Shown in pieces: positions 8,767 to 17,673 of a stretch of DNA of 64,000 nt (positions within the stretch are counted from its first letter, which is position 1; each line of letters opens with the position of its first letter). Under the pieces are notes generated by a model, which saw only the letters and a program-made list of their open reading frames with translations, was not told the origin of the DNA and made no database searches. This DNA comes from Bradyrhizobium cytisi (GTDB taxonomy: Bacteria; Pseudomonadota; Alphaproteobacteria; Rhizobiales; Xanthobacteraceae), in assembly GCF_008123515.1 (NCBI RefSeq), contig NZ_VSSR01000042.1, positions 329,755 to 393,754 of the forward strand. The letters run 5' to 3'. The translations under genes and the position numbers were made by a program.

Positions 8767-9626
8767 GCCGCGCTATGACGCCGCCGGACGCCGTGACATT
8801 TTGCGCCGACCTCGTGCGCAGCCACGACTTTCCACGCTATGCCGCGACCCTGTTTGCGCCCGCCGCCGAACGTCGGGCGCTGCTGGCGCTCTACGCCTTC
8901 AATGTCGAGATCGTCCGCGTCCGCGATCAGGTGAGCCAGCCCTTGCCCGGCGAAATCCGCTTTCAATGGTGGACCGATCTGTTCTCGGGCCTCGTTCACG
9001 GCAGCGCCGAGGGCAATCCGGTGGCGGCCGAGCTGTTGCGCGCGATCCGCGATTTTGACCTGCCGGTCGAGCCGTTGTCGCTGCTCGTCAACGAGCATCA
9101 GTTCGATCTCTACAACGATCCGATGCCGACCATGACAGCGCTTGAAGGCTATCTGGCGGCGACGTCTTCGGCCTTGTTCGCGCTCGCGGCGCGGATCTTG
9201 GGCGAAGCTTCGGATGCGAGCGAGCACCTCGCGCGGCACGCCGGGTTGGCGCAGGGCATCGCGCAGGTGATCGCGAACCTCCCGCGGGACTCGGCCCATC
9301 GGCAATTGTTCCTGCCGCAGCAATTCCTGACCGGCCATGGCTGTGGCATCGAGGACGTGTTCGCCGGCAAGCAGACGCCGCATCTGAATGCCGTGCTGGA
9401 TCAGCTCATGGACGAAGCACGGCAGCATCTGGCGACGGCCTCATCCCTGCTGGCGCAGGTGCCGCCGTCGGCGCGGGCGGCATTCCTGCCGCTAAGCCAG
9501 GCGCGGTCCGATCTCGATCGCCTGTCTCGGCCGGGGCGCAATCCCTTCGCGCCGCAGCCGGCGTCGCGGTTGCGCACGTTGTGGACGCTGTGGCGGGCTT
9601 CACGATCCCGAGAATTTACCAAATAG
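8763..9626 (+). CDS. Phytoene/squalene synthase family protein (NDUFAF6-like)
   Basis: A 287-aa member of the trans-isoprenyl diphosphate synthase fold. The ALLALYAFNVEIVRVRDQV segment occupies the place of the first Asp-rich motif, but typical DxxxD pairs of true squalene synthases are not obvious; only scattered acidic residues remain. This resembles the non-enzymatic NDUFAF6 branch, which assists complex I assembly in mitochondria. It starts inside the stop of the DUF498 gene (ATGA overlap). The downstream gene starts 45 bases later. An enzymatic hopanoid or carotenoid role is less likely because no partner gene is near. Confidence 0.8.
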   Translation: MSRAMTPPDAVTFCADLVRSHDFPRYAATLFAPAAERRALLALYAFNVEIVRVRDQVSQPLPGEIRFQWWTDLFSGLVHGSAEGNPVAAELLRAIRDFDLPVEPLSLLVNEHQFDLYNDPMPTMTALEGYLAATSSALFALAARILGEASDASEHLARHAGLAQGIAQVIANLPRDSAHRQLFLPQQFLTGHGCGIEDVFAGKQTPHLNAVLDQLMDEARQHLATASSLLAQVPPSARAAFLPLSQARSDLDRLSRPGRNPFAPQPASRLRTLWTLWRASRSREFTK

Positions 9627-9671
9627 CGGTTGGCTTATCGCCCGAGACGGCCGAATGCTCTATGCTGTCCC

Positions 9672-10916
9672 ATGGCTGAATTGTCCCAAACTGCAGTCCC
9701 CGATCTGAGCGGCATTCCGGTCGCACCTGGCGACATTCGAGCCGCCGCTGAGACCATCCGCGGTGCCGTCGTCGAGACGCCCTGCAGCTACAGCCGGACG
9801 CTGAGCAACATTTACGGCTGCGAGCTCTGGCTCAAATTCGAGAACCTCCAGTTCACATCGTCGTTCAAGGAGCGTGGCGCACTGAACCGGCTCACGGCGC
9901 TGACGCCGGAGGAGCGGGCGCGCGGCGTCGTCGCCATGTCGGCGGGCAACCACGCGCAGGGTGTCGCCTATCATGCCAAGCGGCTCGGCATTCCCGCCAC
10001 GATCGTCATGCCGGTGGGCACGCCGATGGTGAAGGTCGAGAACACCAGGCATCATGGTGCCGAGGTGGTCGTCACCGGCGCGACGCTGGAGGAGGCGGCT
10101 GCGTTTGCGCGAAGTCACGGTGAAGCCCGCGGCATGATCTTCGTCCACCCCTACGACGATCCGCTGGTCATTGCGGGGCAGGGCACGGTCGGGCTGGAGA
10201 TGCTCCAGGCGGTGCCGGAGCTTGATACGCTGGTCGTCCCGATCGGCGGCGGTGGCCTGATCAGCGGCATCGCCATTGCGGCGAAATCGATCAAGCCGTC
10301 GCTGCGGATTCTCGGCGTCGAGGCATGGCTCTATCCCTCGATGTACAATGCCGTCCATGGCGGCAATCTGCCGGCCCGCGGCGATACGCTCGCCGAAGGC
10401 ATCGCGGTCAAATCGCCGGGCAAGATCACGACTGAAATCGTCCGCAGACTGGTCGACGACATCGCGCTCGTCAACGAAGCCGAACTCGAGCGTGCAGTCG
10501 CAACCCTGATCTCGATCGAGAAGACGGTCGTCGAGGGCGCCGGCGCCGCGGGCCTTGCGGCGATCATGTCCGATCCCACGCGCTTCGCCGGCGAGAAAGT
10601 TGGTCTGGTCCTGAGCGGCGGCAACATCGACACAAGGCTGATCGCCTCGGTGCTGACGCGCGAACTCGCGCGTGAGGGACGGCTGACGCAGCTCTCGCTC
10701 GATATTCCTGACAGGCCGGGCCAGCTGGCCGCGGTCGCCGCGCTGCTGGCGGAGGCCGGCGCCAACATCATCGAAGTCTCGCACCAGCGAACCTTCTCGG
10801 ACCTGCCGGCCAAGGCCACGCTGCTGCAACTCGTCATCGAGACCCGCGACAGCGCACATCTCGACGAGGTCATGGCCAAGCTCGGCGCATCCGGACTGAG
10901 CGCGCGCTGCACCTGA
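9672..10916 (+). CDS. ilvA: Threonine ammonia-lyase (dehydratase) with ACT domain
   Basis: A PLP enzyme that deaminates threonine to 2-oxobutanoate, which feeds isoleucine synthesis or threonine breakdown. The Schiff-base lysine is K66 in TSSFKERGA, the phosphate-binding loop is IGGGGLISG, and the asparagine loop is SAGNHAQG. A C-terminal ACT domain (TQLSLDIPDRPGQLAAV onwards) suggests allosteric control. Total 414 aa from ATG 9672. The frame is open back to a TTG at 9630, but the extra residues look non-native. The short length with one ACT domain fits the catabolic/TdcB-like branch as well as IlvA, so the symbol is tentative. It is convergent with the next gene. Confidence 0.88.
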   Translation: MAELSQTAVPDLSGIPVAPGDIRAAAETIRGAVVETPCSYSRTLSNIYGCELWLKFENLQFTSSFKERGALNRLTALTPEERARGVVAMSAGNHAQGVAYHAKRLGIPATIVMPVGTPMVKVENTRHHGAEVVVTGATLEEAAAFARSHGEARGMIFVHPYDDPLVIAGQGTVGLEMLQAVPELDTLVVPIGGGGLISGIAIAAKSIKPSLRILGVEAWLYPSMYNAVHGGNLPARGDTLAEGIAVKSPGKITTEIVRRLVDDIALVNEAELERAVATLISIEKTVVEGAGAAGLAAIMSDPTRFAGEKVGLVLSGGNIDTRLIASVLTRELAREGRLTQLSLDIPDRPGQLAAVAALLAEAGANIIEVSHQRTFSDLPAKATLLQLVIETRDSAHLDEVMAKLGASGLSARCT

Positions 10917-10922
10917 GCCCCT

Positions 10923-12101
10923 CTATCGCGGCGCCAGACCCGCGAGGTGGGCGATCAGCCGATCGATCTCGGCTTCCGTATTGTAGTAGTGCGGAGACGC
11001 GCGCACGACCACCGGCAGCGCGCGGACTTCGGCGTCGATGCGAGTGCTCGACGGATGCGAGGCGCCGATGGTGATGCCGGCCGCGGCGGCGCTGCGGACG
11101 ATCGCGTCCGCCTCATGCCCCTCCATCGTGAAGCTGACGATCGCGCCCGGCGCATCGCCGAGGTCGCGAACGGTGATGCCGCTGATTGCGCCGAGGCCAT
11201 TGCGGAGACGGCCCGCCAGCAGGCGGCAGCGCTGCTCGATCGGGCCGAGGCCGATCGCCAAGGCGTAATCGACGGCGGCGCCGAGGCCGAGCCGGGCCGT
11301 GTAATTGTTCTCCCAGGTCTCGAACCGGCGGGCATCGTCGCGGAGCTGATAGTGCTCCCGCGAGACCCAGGGCGCCGCAAAGTGGTCGATCATCGGCGGT
11401 TCAAGCTGTTGCAGTACCGGCTTGCGGACGTAAAGGAAGCCGGTACCGCGCGGCCCGCGCAGGAATTTGCGCCCCGTGGCCGACAGCATGTCGCAACCGA
11501 TCGCTTCGACGTCGACCTGCATCTGGCCGACCGCCTGGCAGGCATCGAGCAGATAAGGAATGCCGCGTGCGCGCGCGATTCTGCCGATGGCTGCGGCGGG
11601 ATTGACCAGCCCGCCATTGGTCGGAACCCAGGTGATGGCGATCAGCTTCACGCGGTCGTCGATCATGCGTTCGAGCGCCTCGATGTCGAGCTCGCCGGTC
11701 GCGTCGCTCGGCACGACATCGATGACCGCGCCTGTGCGCTTGGCGACCTGCAGGAATGCGACATAATTGGCGGCGTATTCCGCCTCGGCGGTCAGGATCC
11801 GGTCGCCGGCGCGAAACGGCAAGGCATAGAACGCCATCTGCCAGGCGACTGTCGCGTTCTCCATGAACGCGATCTCTTCCGGAGAGGCATTCAGCAGTCG
11901 CGCCACCGAGCCGTAGACCGCATCAAGTCGCTCGGACTCGCGGTCCGCGGCGGCATAGCCTCCGATCTCGCTCTCGAGATCGATATGCTGCTTCATCGCT
12001 GTGACAACCGCCGTCGGCATCAGCGCCGCGCCGGCATTGTGGAGATAGGCGAGCCGGGAGGCGGCAGGTGTATCGGCTCGTATTCGCTCGATGTCGATCA
12101 T
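10923..12101 (-). CDS. Aminotransferase class V fold PLP enzyme (cysteine desulfurase / isopenicillin N epimerase-like)
   Basis: About 392 aa. The PLP-binding Lys is in SATGRKFLRGPRGTGFLYV at roughly residue 212, preceded by YLLDACQAVGQM, which carries the Asp that contacts the pyridine nitrogen. The C-terminal domain ends in SPHYYNTEAEIDRL, the normal SufS/NifS-type ending. I see no catalytic-Cys loop of a true desulfurase, so the reaction is open; substrates could be amino acids or their derivatives. ATG 12101 is used because GGGGGTG precedes it; a GTG at 12113 is the alternative. It ends 7 bases from the convergent ilvA stop. Confidence 0.85.
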   Translation of the reverse strand: MIDIERIRADTPAASRLAYLHNAGAALMPTAVVTAMKQHIDLESEIGGYAAADRESERLDAVYGSVARLLNASPEEIAFMENATVAWQMAFYALPFRAGDRILTAEAEYAANYVAFLQVAKRTGAVIDVVPSDATGELDIEALERMIDDRVKLIAITWVPTNGGLVNPAAAIGRIARARGIPYLLDACQAVGQMQVDVEAIGCDMLSATGRKFLRGPRGTGFLYVRKPVLQQLEPPMIDHFAAPWVSREHYQLRDDARRFETWENNYTARLGLGAAVDYALAIGLGPIEQRCRLLAGRLRNGLGAISGITVRDLGDAPGAIVSFTMEGHEADAIVRSAAAAGITIGASHPSSTRIDAEVRALPVVVRASPHYYNTEAEIDRLIAHLAGLAPR

Positions 12102-12191
12102 CTGCACCCCCACGTCTTGCGATCTCTGCGCTTGAAATAGGCGCGCCTGAGAACGCGAGCAAGATGGCGGGTCGCGAAGCCAGGCTTGGCC

Positions 12192-12767
12192 TCAGATGCA
12201 GAGGCCCAGCAGCTTGATATGGCAGTTGCTGGATTTGGGCTTGCTGGCGGACGTAACCTCGCGTTTCACGGCCACCAGCGGCTCGCGGTCCTTTCTGCCT
12301 TTGCCCGGCTTCGGCTCGTAGTCGCCGGCGATCACCATGGCCCAATAGGTGCGCTTACCGCTGGCGTTCTTCGCGCTGGCGATCCCGACACGGGAGGCGT
12401 TGTGCAGCAGCAGGTTCTTGCGGTGCCCGGAGGAATCGATCCACTGTCCGAGCGTCTTTTCGAAATTGTCGTAGCCATAGGCAATATTCTCGGCGGCGCG
12501 GCCCGCTCTCGATGGCGCGACGCGCTTGTTGAACGGGCCGAGGGCGTCGTGGCTGAGATCATCCTTCGCCGCCATCGCACGGGCTTGGTCTATAGCAATG
12601 CGGTCGAGGGTTGTGTCGCGTACGACGCGACCCTCACCGTGCTTCAGCCGGAAGCTGGAGATCTGTTCGGCAGGGGACTCCGCGGCCATCACGGGCGCGG
12701 CCGCCAGCAGCACGAGACCTGCGATCAGCAGGGCCGCGCGGCGCCTCATGGTCCCCCAGCGATTCAT
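12192..12767 (-). CDS. Secreted CAP/SCP-domain protein
   Basis: A periplasmic or exported protein of the CAP superfamily (cysteine-rich secretory/PR-1 fold). A signal peptide (MRRRAALLIAGLVLLAAA, cleaved near PVMAAES) is followed by the CAP core with LDRIAIDQARAMAAKDDLSH, ENIAYGYDNFEKTLGQWIDSSGHRKNLL and a YWAMVIAG strand. The His residues of DLSH and SGHRKN match the CAP cavity. The C-terminus is Lys-rich with a Cys pair (NCH, GLC). Two starts fit: ATG 12767 (GGGGA upstream) and ATG 12749 at the MRRR. The role of bacterial CAP proteins is not well defined. Confidence 0.82.
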   Translation of the reverse strand: MNRWGTMRRRAALLIAGLVLLAAAPVMAAESPAEQISSFRLKHGEGRVVRDTTLDRIAIDQARAMAAKDDLSHDALGPFNKRVAPSRAGRAAENIAYGYDNFEKTLGQWIDSSGHRKNLLLHNASRVGIASAKNASGKRTYWAMVIAGDYEPKPGKGRKDREPLVAVKREVTSASKPKSSNCHIKLLGLCI

Positions 12768-12843
12768 CGTTCCCCAAGTCAGCGTGATCCCCGGCTTCTC
12801 CACCGGCATTGTGGACGCTTCAAGGCGCGCCGCACCTCGTCGT

Positions 12844-13938
12844 CTAACTGGTGGGCAGGTCCGCCTCGAAATTGAACCGATCCCGCAGGTTCTTGCGCTG
12901 CTCCAGGATGTCCTTGAGGAAGGCGCGGTCCTGATCGTTCTTCATCATCGGCTCGATCAGGTCGAGCTGGTTCATGGCGACCAGTTGCAGGATCTCGGTG
13001 CGCGGCTTGCCGCTGGTGTCACGCGGAAGCGCGTGCACAACCTGGATGTGTTCCGGCGGCTTTGGCCCCTTGGCGGCAGTGAGTTCGTTGCGGAGCTGTC
13101 CTTCAAGCGCAGCCTGATCCGCCTCCACGAACGCATAGAGCCCCACGCCCGAGCGGCGGTCGGCAAAGGCGACGATGGCGGCGTCACGGACAGCGGGGTT
13201 TTGGCGGATCAACTCGGCCAGCACCGGTGCGTCGTTGACGAGGCGACGGCCGCCGCCCTCGCGGTCGGTGAAGTTGAACAGGCCGCGGGTGATCGCGCGG
13301 TAGACCTTCTTTCCGGTGGCAAGCCACAGGCTCGCGGCGAACGATTTCTTCGCGAGAATCTTTCGCTCGCGCGGCGTCAGCGCCTCGGGCGCGTAGGAGC
13401 GCTTGTGCTTGAGCAGATGCCGGAGGTCTTCGTAGGCGAGGATGCGATAGAGCCGGCCGCGCCGGTTGAAGCAGGCCGCAAGCTGGAAGTCGGTCACATA
13501 GGCGCGGCCGTCGCGGCCGACCAGCCAGTTCTGTTCCTTGGCGAGATCGTTGTGGCAGATCCCGGCGCGGCGCAGCCTTCGCAGCGCTACCTTGGCCGAG
13601 CGGAAATAGGCGAGATCGCCATGGGGTTTTGCCAGATGCAGCGCGACGCCGTCGACGAAGCCGCGCGCAAGAGCGCGGCGGCCGGCCCAGAGCAATTCAG
13701 GGCCAACATTGAGGCCTTTGGCGAGCGCCAGCGCGTGCTTCTCGCGCGCGAAAAGATGACGCGCCAGCAGGAACGACCACCACGGCACCTCGTCGAGCCG
13801 GCGCAGCACGGCGTCAACTTCGCCGCTGTCGCCACGGAAGCGGCCGCGCTCGACGGTCGAGAACACGTCGCGCTTGAGCAGCACGCCCTCGGTCCAGCGC
13901 GCCGAGAGCACCGCGGCGTCATCTTTGGGAAGATTCAT
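12844..13938 (-). CDS. RIO/Bud32-like kinase fused to an AMP-binding enzyme C-terminal domain
   Basis: About 364 aa with two parts. Residues ~15–225 form a kinase-like fold: the catalytic loop ICHNDLAKEQNWLV and the metal-binding YVTDFQLA are intact in RIO style. Residues ~240–345 look like the mobile C-terminal domain of acyl/aryl-CoA ligases: NPAVRDAAIVAFADR, then HIQVVHALPRDTSGKPRTEI, the A10 motif with its Lys. No adenylation core is present. The frame continues to 14001, but MNLPKDDAAV at 13938 is the natural start. It follows trmFO after 7 bases and is likely cotranscribed. Substrate is unknown; a lipid or coenzyme-linked substrate is only a guess. Confidence 0.82.
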   Translation of the reverse strand: MNLPKDDAAVLSARWTEGVLLKRDVFSTVERGRFRGDSGEVDAVLRRLDEVPWWSFLLARHLFAREKHALALAKGLNVGPELLWAGRRALARGFVDGVALHLAKPHGDLAYFRSAKVALRRLRRAGICHNDLAKEQNWLVGRDGRAYVTDFQLAACFNRRGRLYRILAYEDLRHLLKHKRSYAPEALTPRERKILAKKSFAASLWLATGKKVYRAITRGLFNFTDREGGGRRLVNDAPVLAELIRQNPAVRDAAIVAFADRRSGVGLYAFVEADQAALEGQLRNELTAAKGPKPPEHIQVVHALPRDTSGKPRTEILQLVAMNQLDLIEPMMKNDQDRAFLKDILEQRKNLRDRFNFEADLPTS

Positions 13939-13945
13939 TGAAAAC

Positions 13946-15373
13946 TCACGCCGCGACGGCAATGCGCAAATGATCGGCGATCCAGCGATCGAGATCGGCA
14001 AGCGCCAGAGCGCTCATCGCCTGCTTCTTGGCCACCGTCTTCTCGTTGCCGCGCAGCCGGGTGCCGTCGGGCTTCTTCGTCGGCGCGGTCGCGAGCGGCG
14101 GGAACAGGCCGAAATTGATGTTCATCGGCTGGAACGAGCGGGTGCCCGGCTCGATGGTCTCGATATGGCCGCCGGTGATGTGGCCGAGCAGGGATCCGAG
14201 TGCCGTCGTGCCCGGCGGGCTCGCCAGTGTTTCGCCGCGCACGTCGGCTGCCGCATAGAGGCCGGCGATCAGGCCGACGCTGGCGGATTCCACATAGCCT
14301 TCGCAGCCCGTCATCTGGCCGGCAAAACGCAACCGCGGCTGCACGCGCAGGCGCAACTGGCTGTCGAGCAGCTTTGGCGAGTTGAGAAAGGTGTTGCGAT
14401 GCAAGCCGCCGAGACGAGCGAACTCGGCCTTCTCCAGCCCGGGAATGGTGCGGAAGATGCGCTGCTGCTCGCCATACTTCAGCTTCGTCTGGAAGCCGAC
14501 GATATTGTAGAGCGTGCCGAGCTTGTTGTCCTGGCGCAGCTGCACGATCGCGTAGGCCTTGGTCATGGGATCGTGCGGGTTGGTGAGGCCGACCGGCTTC
14601 ATCGGGCCGTGGCGTAGCGTCTCGGGGCCGCGCTCCGCCATCACCTCGATCGGCAGGCAGCCGTCGAAATAGGGCGTGTTGGTCTCCCACTCCTTGAACT
14701 CGGTCTTCTCGCCTGCGATCAGCGCGGCAACGAAGCCGTCATACTGCTCCTTGGTCATGGGGCAGTTGATGTAGTCGGCGCCGTTGCCGCCGGGGCCGAC
14801 CTTGTCGTAGCGCGACTGGAACCAGGCCACCGACATGTCGATGGATTCGCGGTGCACGATCGGCGCGATCGCGTCGAAGAAGGCGAGCGCGTTCTCGTCG
14901 GTCAGCTCGCGGATGGCATCGGCCAGCGGCGCGGAGGTAAGGGGACCGGTCGCGACGATGACGTTGCTCCAATCGGCCGGCGGCAGACCTTTGACCTCGC
15001 CGCGGGCGATCTCGATAAGCGGATGGTCGTTGAGTGCCGTGGTGACGGCCGCAGAGAAGCCGTCACGATCTACCGCCAGCGCGCCTCCGGCGGGCACCTG
15101 GTTGGCGTCGGCCGCGCGCATGATCAGCGAGTCGAGCCGGCGCATCTCGGCATGGAGCAGGCCGACTGCGTTGTTGGCGGCATCGTCCGAGCGGAATGAA
15201 TTGGAGCAGACGAGCTCGGCGAGCCCGTCAGTGCGGTGCGCCTCGGTCATGCGATCGGGCCGCATCTCGTGCAGTACCACGGGCACGCCTGATTTCGCCA
15301 CCTGCCAGGCCGCTTCGGAACCGGCAAGGCCAGCGCCGATGACGTGCACAATATTGGATAGGGGTCCTGTCAT
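13946..15373 (-). CDS. trmFO: Methylenetetrahydrofolate–tRNA-(uracil-5-)-methyltransferase TrmFO
   Basis: This FAD enzyme makes 5-methyluridine at position 54 of tRNA using methylenetetrahydrofolate as the carbon source. The dinucleotide-binding motif VIGAGLAGSEAAW is at residues 10–22, followed by LHEMRP and LVCSNSFRSDD, both diagnostic of the family. The C-terminal FAD-contact region reads QMTGCEGYVESASVGLIAG. Length 475 aa is normal. The kinase-fusion gene starts 7 bases after its stop. The start ATG is in a purine-poor context. Confidence 0.96.
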   Translation of the reverse strand: MTGPLSNIVHVIGAGLAGSEAAWQVAKSGVPVVLHEMRPDRMTEAHRTDGLAELVCSNSFRSDDAANNAVGLLHAEMRRLDSLIMRAADANQVPAGGALAVDRDGFSAAVTTALNDHPLIEIARGEVKGLPPADWSNVIVATGPLTSAPLADAIRELTDENALAFFDAIAPIVHRESIDMSVAWFQSRYDKVGPGGNGADYINCPMTKEQYDGFVAALIAGEKTEFKEWETNTPYFDGCLPIEVMAERGPETLRHGPMKPVGLTNPHDPMTKAYAIVQLRQDNKLGTLYNIVGFQTKLKYGEQQRIFRTIPGLEKAEFARLGGLHRNTFLNSPKLLDSQLRLRVQPRLRFAGQMTGCEGYVESASVGLIAGLYAAADVRGETLASPPGTTALGSLLGHITGGHIETIEPGTRSFQPMNINFGLFPPLATAPTKKPDGTRLRGNEKTVAKKQAMSALALADLDRWIADHLRIAVAA

Positions 15374-15499
15374 GGGGCGGACAGGTAGCGCTTTTCGGCG
15401 GTCAGTGGAATCGCCGAGATCGAGTTTTCTGCCACTGGATGCGACAACGCCCGCACGAGGCGGGCGCTATCGGTTGGTCCGGTGAAGGGCTGAACGATA

Positions 15500-15652
15500 T
15501 CAGCCCTGATACTGACCGGCGGCAACGCGCGGGATGTCCGAGCGATCGAGACCGATGTCGGCCAGTTCGCGATCGCTGAGCTGGGACAGCTCGGCAACAT
15601 TGCGCTGATAGTCCCGGAAAGCCTGGATCATGCGGATGAGCGAGAGCAGCAT
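15500..15652 (-). CDS. DUF1127 small protein
   Basis: A 50-aa protein with the DUF1127 signature: an amphipathic helix, then AELSQLSDRELADIGLDRSDIP. AGGAGA lies 7 bases before the ATG at 15652. The frame extends to 15772, but that part has no family similarity. DUF1127 proteins in alphaproteobacteria have been linked to RNA turnover and phosphate or carbon responses; the small size and Arg content allow RNA binding, which is an inference here. Confidence 0.9.
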   Translation of the reverse strand: MLLSLIRMIQAFRDYQRNVAELSQLSDRELADIGLDRSDIPRVAAGQYQG

Positions 15653-16342
15653 TGGTAGTCTCCTGTAGTTCGATTCAGCCCTTGCCCGGGCGTCGTCGTT
15701 GAAATGAATATAGGTGAGGGTGGTGCACTGCGAAAGTTCCGATGTTGCGATGCAGCTAAGCGAAGAACGCATGGCATCGGTAAGAGACGCTTAACCTGTC
15801 GGCAGTCCCGCCCGCCAGCTAGGCGAAAATCCTCGCATGATACAACAAACGTCCGTGAATTCACGGGTTTATAGCAATTTGTGCGGTTCCGACAGTGATG
15901 GAAATAAGTTGCGTTTCCGCGGCCATCAAGGGCGATACGCCAGCTTGTAGACCCAAGTTTCCCATGCGCGATTCGCATGAATCAGGAATCTATAGAAATG
16001 AACCTATAATCAAAATATCGTTGAAGCCTGGTGATTTGAGAAAGGGCGCGCCGCAACGATTCTCTAGTCTTCTGGGGCGGGACCCGCGTCGCCGCCTCGC
16101 CGACTGAAGTGACCGCGCCTCCCTCGTTGATGCGGTGCACACACGCCGCGCGTGCAGATCCGGATTACAAAGTTGTAATGAAAATCAGAAATTTCGCATA
16201 CAGCTCTGCGCAGCGCGCAATATCACGCAATTCTCGCGGGGAATTTATTGCGGCAAGTTGCCGCGTCGGCAGCAAAGTCATGTTGCAGATTCCGGCAATG
16301 TCGCTGGGTCTGTCCCAAGAACAAGAGAAGGAAAGTAACATC
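15653..16342. other. Long intergenic region between divergent small genes
   Basis: About 690 bases between the DUF1127 gene and a small secreted protein. GC drops in parts. A perfect 14-bp palindrome CCGTGAATTCACGG is at 15853–15866, followed by GTTTATAG, and could be an operator. Short open frames exist (for example 15895–16107), but they lack ribosome binding sites and recognisable protein character. Regulatory sequence for both flanking genes is the likeliest content. Confidence 0.5.
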
Positions 16343-16606
16343 ATGACGAAGTTACTCGGGGTTATCGCAATTGCCGCCGTGGCATTCGCCGTCGCGCCGG
16401 CCCAGGCCGCCAAGCACAGCATGGGCGGCTGCAGCGGGGCCAATCTGGAAAAGACGGAGACCGCGATCGAGGCCATGCCCGACGGCGACGGTAAGTTCGT
16501 CGCCGAGAAGGAGATCACGGCAGCGCAGGACTCCATGCTCAATGGAAAAATGGGTGCGTGCGGCATGCACCTGAACAAGGCGATGCAAGCCACCATGGGC
16601 AAGTAA
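16343..16606 (+). CDS. Small secreted protein of unknown function
   Basis: An 87-aa protein with a signal peptide (MTKLLGVIAIAAVAFAVAPAQA, residues 1–22). The mature part has Cys residues in GGCSG and GACGM that could form a disulfide in the periplasm, and a polar central helix. AAGGAA is 9 bases upstream of the ATG. The frame continues back to 16109, but only the part from 16343 looks like protein. A clear terminator follows. I do not recognise the family. Confidence 0.75.
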   Translation: MTKLLGVIAIAAVAFAVAPAQAAKHSMGGCSGANLEKTETAIEAMPDGDGKFVAEKEITAAQDSMLNGKMGACGMHLNKAMQATMGK

Positions 16607-16633
16607 GCGGGTAGGTAAACGCAAACCCAAGAG

Positions 16634-16669
16634 AGGGCCGGTCGCAGGGCGATCGGCCCTACGCGTTTT
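16634..16669 (+). terminator. Rho-independent terminator
   Basis: Arms AGGGCCG (16634–16640) and CGGCCCT (16654–16660) are perfectly complementary, followed by ACGCGTTTTG. It lies just after the small secreted protein and before the convergent mltB-like gene. Confidence 0.7.
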
Positions 16670-16686
16670 GTGTCCGGACGTGTGCT

Positions 16687-17511
16687 TTAGGGTGCGTGGG
16701 CGAGCTGGGTGGCAAAATAGGCCACCGTCTTGGAATAGACCTCGCTCTTGTTCCACTGCTGGAGCACCGCGAAGTTCGGGCTGCCCGGCTGCCAATCCTT
16801 ACCCTTCTGCCAGCCATAGCCCGCAAGGTAGTTCGCCGTGGAGGCGAGCACGTCGGGGGCGTTGTGCAACAGGTCGCGCTTGCCGTTGCCGTCGAAATCG
16901 ACCGCGTATTTCATCCAGGATGACGGCATGAACTGGGTCTGGCCGAGCTCGCCGGCCCAGGCGCCTTTCATGTCGGCCGGCGCGAGATCGCCGCGCTGGA
17001 CGATACGCAGCGCGTCCATCAGCTCGCCGCGAAACTGCTCGGCGCGTCGGCAATCGTAGGCCAGAGTTGCCAGCGAGCGGATCGTCGCGAACTTGCCGGT
17101 GTTGACGCCGAAATCGGTCTCGAGGCCCCAGATCGCGACCAGGATCTCGCCCGGCACGCCATAGGTCTGCTCGATGCGCGACAGCACCGAGCCGTATTGC
17201 TTCATCATGTTGGAGCCGCGCGTCATCCGCGGCGGCACCATGCGACCGGAAAACTCTTCGAAGGTCTGGGTGAAGACCTTTTGCGATTTGTCACGGTTCA
17301 GCACGCTCTGGTCCAGCGTCACGCCGGCAAGCCCGGCGGCGATCGCCTGCTGTGAGATGCCTTTGGCCGCGGCCTCGGTTTTGAAATCCGCAAGCCAGGC
17401 GTCGAAATTGCCCGAGCCGCAGGCGACCGCAGAGAGTGCGGGTTCGGCGGACAGGACTGACGCGGAGAGGGCGAGGGCTGCGAGAGCGAGACGAGAAATC
17501 GTCAGGGTCAT
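16687..17511 (-). CDS. Lytic murein transglycosylase, MltB family
   Basis: A periplasmic enzyme that cleaves the glycan strands of peptidoglycan with formation of 1,6-anhydromuropeptides. Signal peptide at residues 1–28 (no lipobox). The catalytic Glu is in VAIWGLETDFG near residue 130, and GAWAGELGQTQFMPSSW and VDFDGNGKRDLL are the other family signatures. It has no C-terminal peptidoglycan-binding domain, so it is the short form. The start MTLTISRLALAALALS at 17511 is chosen over the longer frame reaching 17655. Confidence 0.92.
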   Translation of the reverse strand: MTLTISRLALAALALSASVLSAEPALSAVACGSGNFDAWLADFKTEAAAKGISQQAIAAGLAGVTLDQSVLNRDKSQKVFTQTFEEFSGRMVPPRMTRGSNMMKQYGSVLSRIEQTYGVPGEILVAIWGLETDFGVNTGKFATIRSLATLAYDCRRAEQFRGELMDALRIVQRGDLAPADMKGAWAGELGQTQFMPSSWMKYAVDFDGNGKRDLLHNAPDVLASTANYLAGYGWQKGKDWQPGSPNFAVLQQWNKSEVYSKTVAYFATQLAHAP

Positions 17512-17673
17512 TCGAGTAAATTGATTCCGTGAAGTGGCATGACCGGCGGCGGCAATCTCGGTTGTAACCGCGGCCAAAGCAAGGCGCACGACATCAACCG
17601 ATCCCGCCCGGGGTCCCCGCGGCGGGATCGGTTGTAACAACATCGCCAGGCGCAAGATCGTCAGACTTCAGCC

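Noticed and set aside
12526..13941. 471-codon plus-strand frame opposite the kinase fusion gene
   Set aside because: Antisense shadow of the kinase fusion and the CAP-domain gene.
15895..16107. 70-codon open frame in the long intergenic region
   Set aside because: No ribosome binding site, no protein-like pattern; better read as regulatory DNA.
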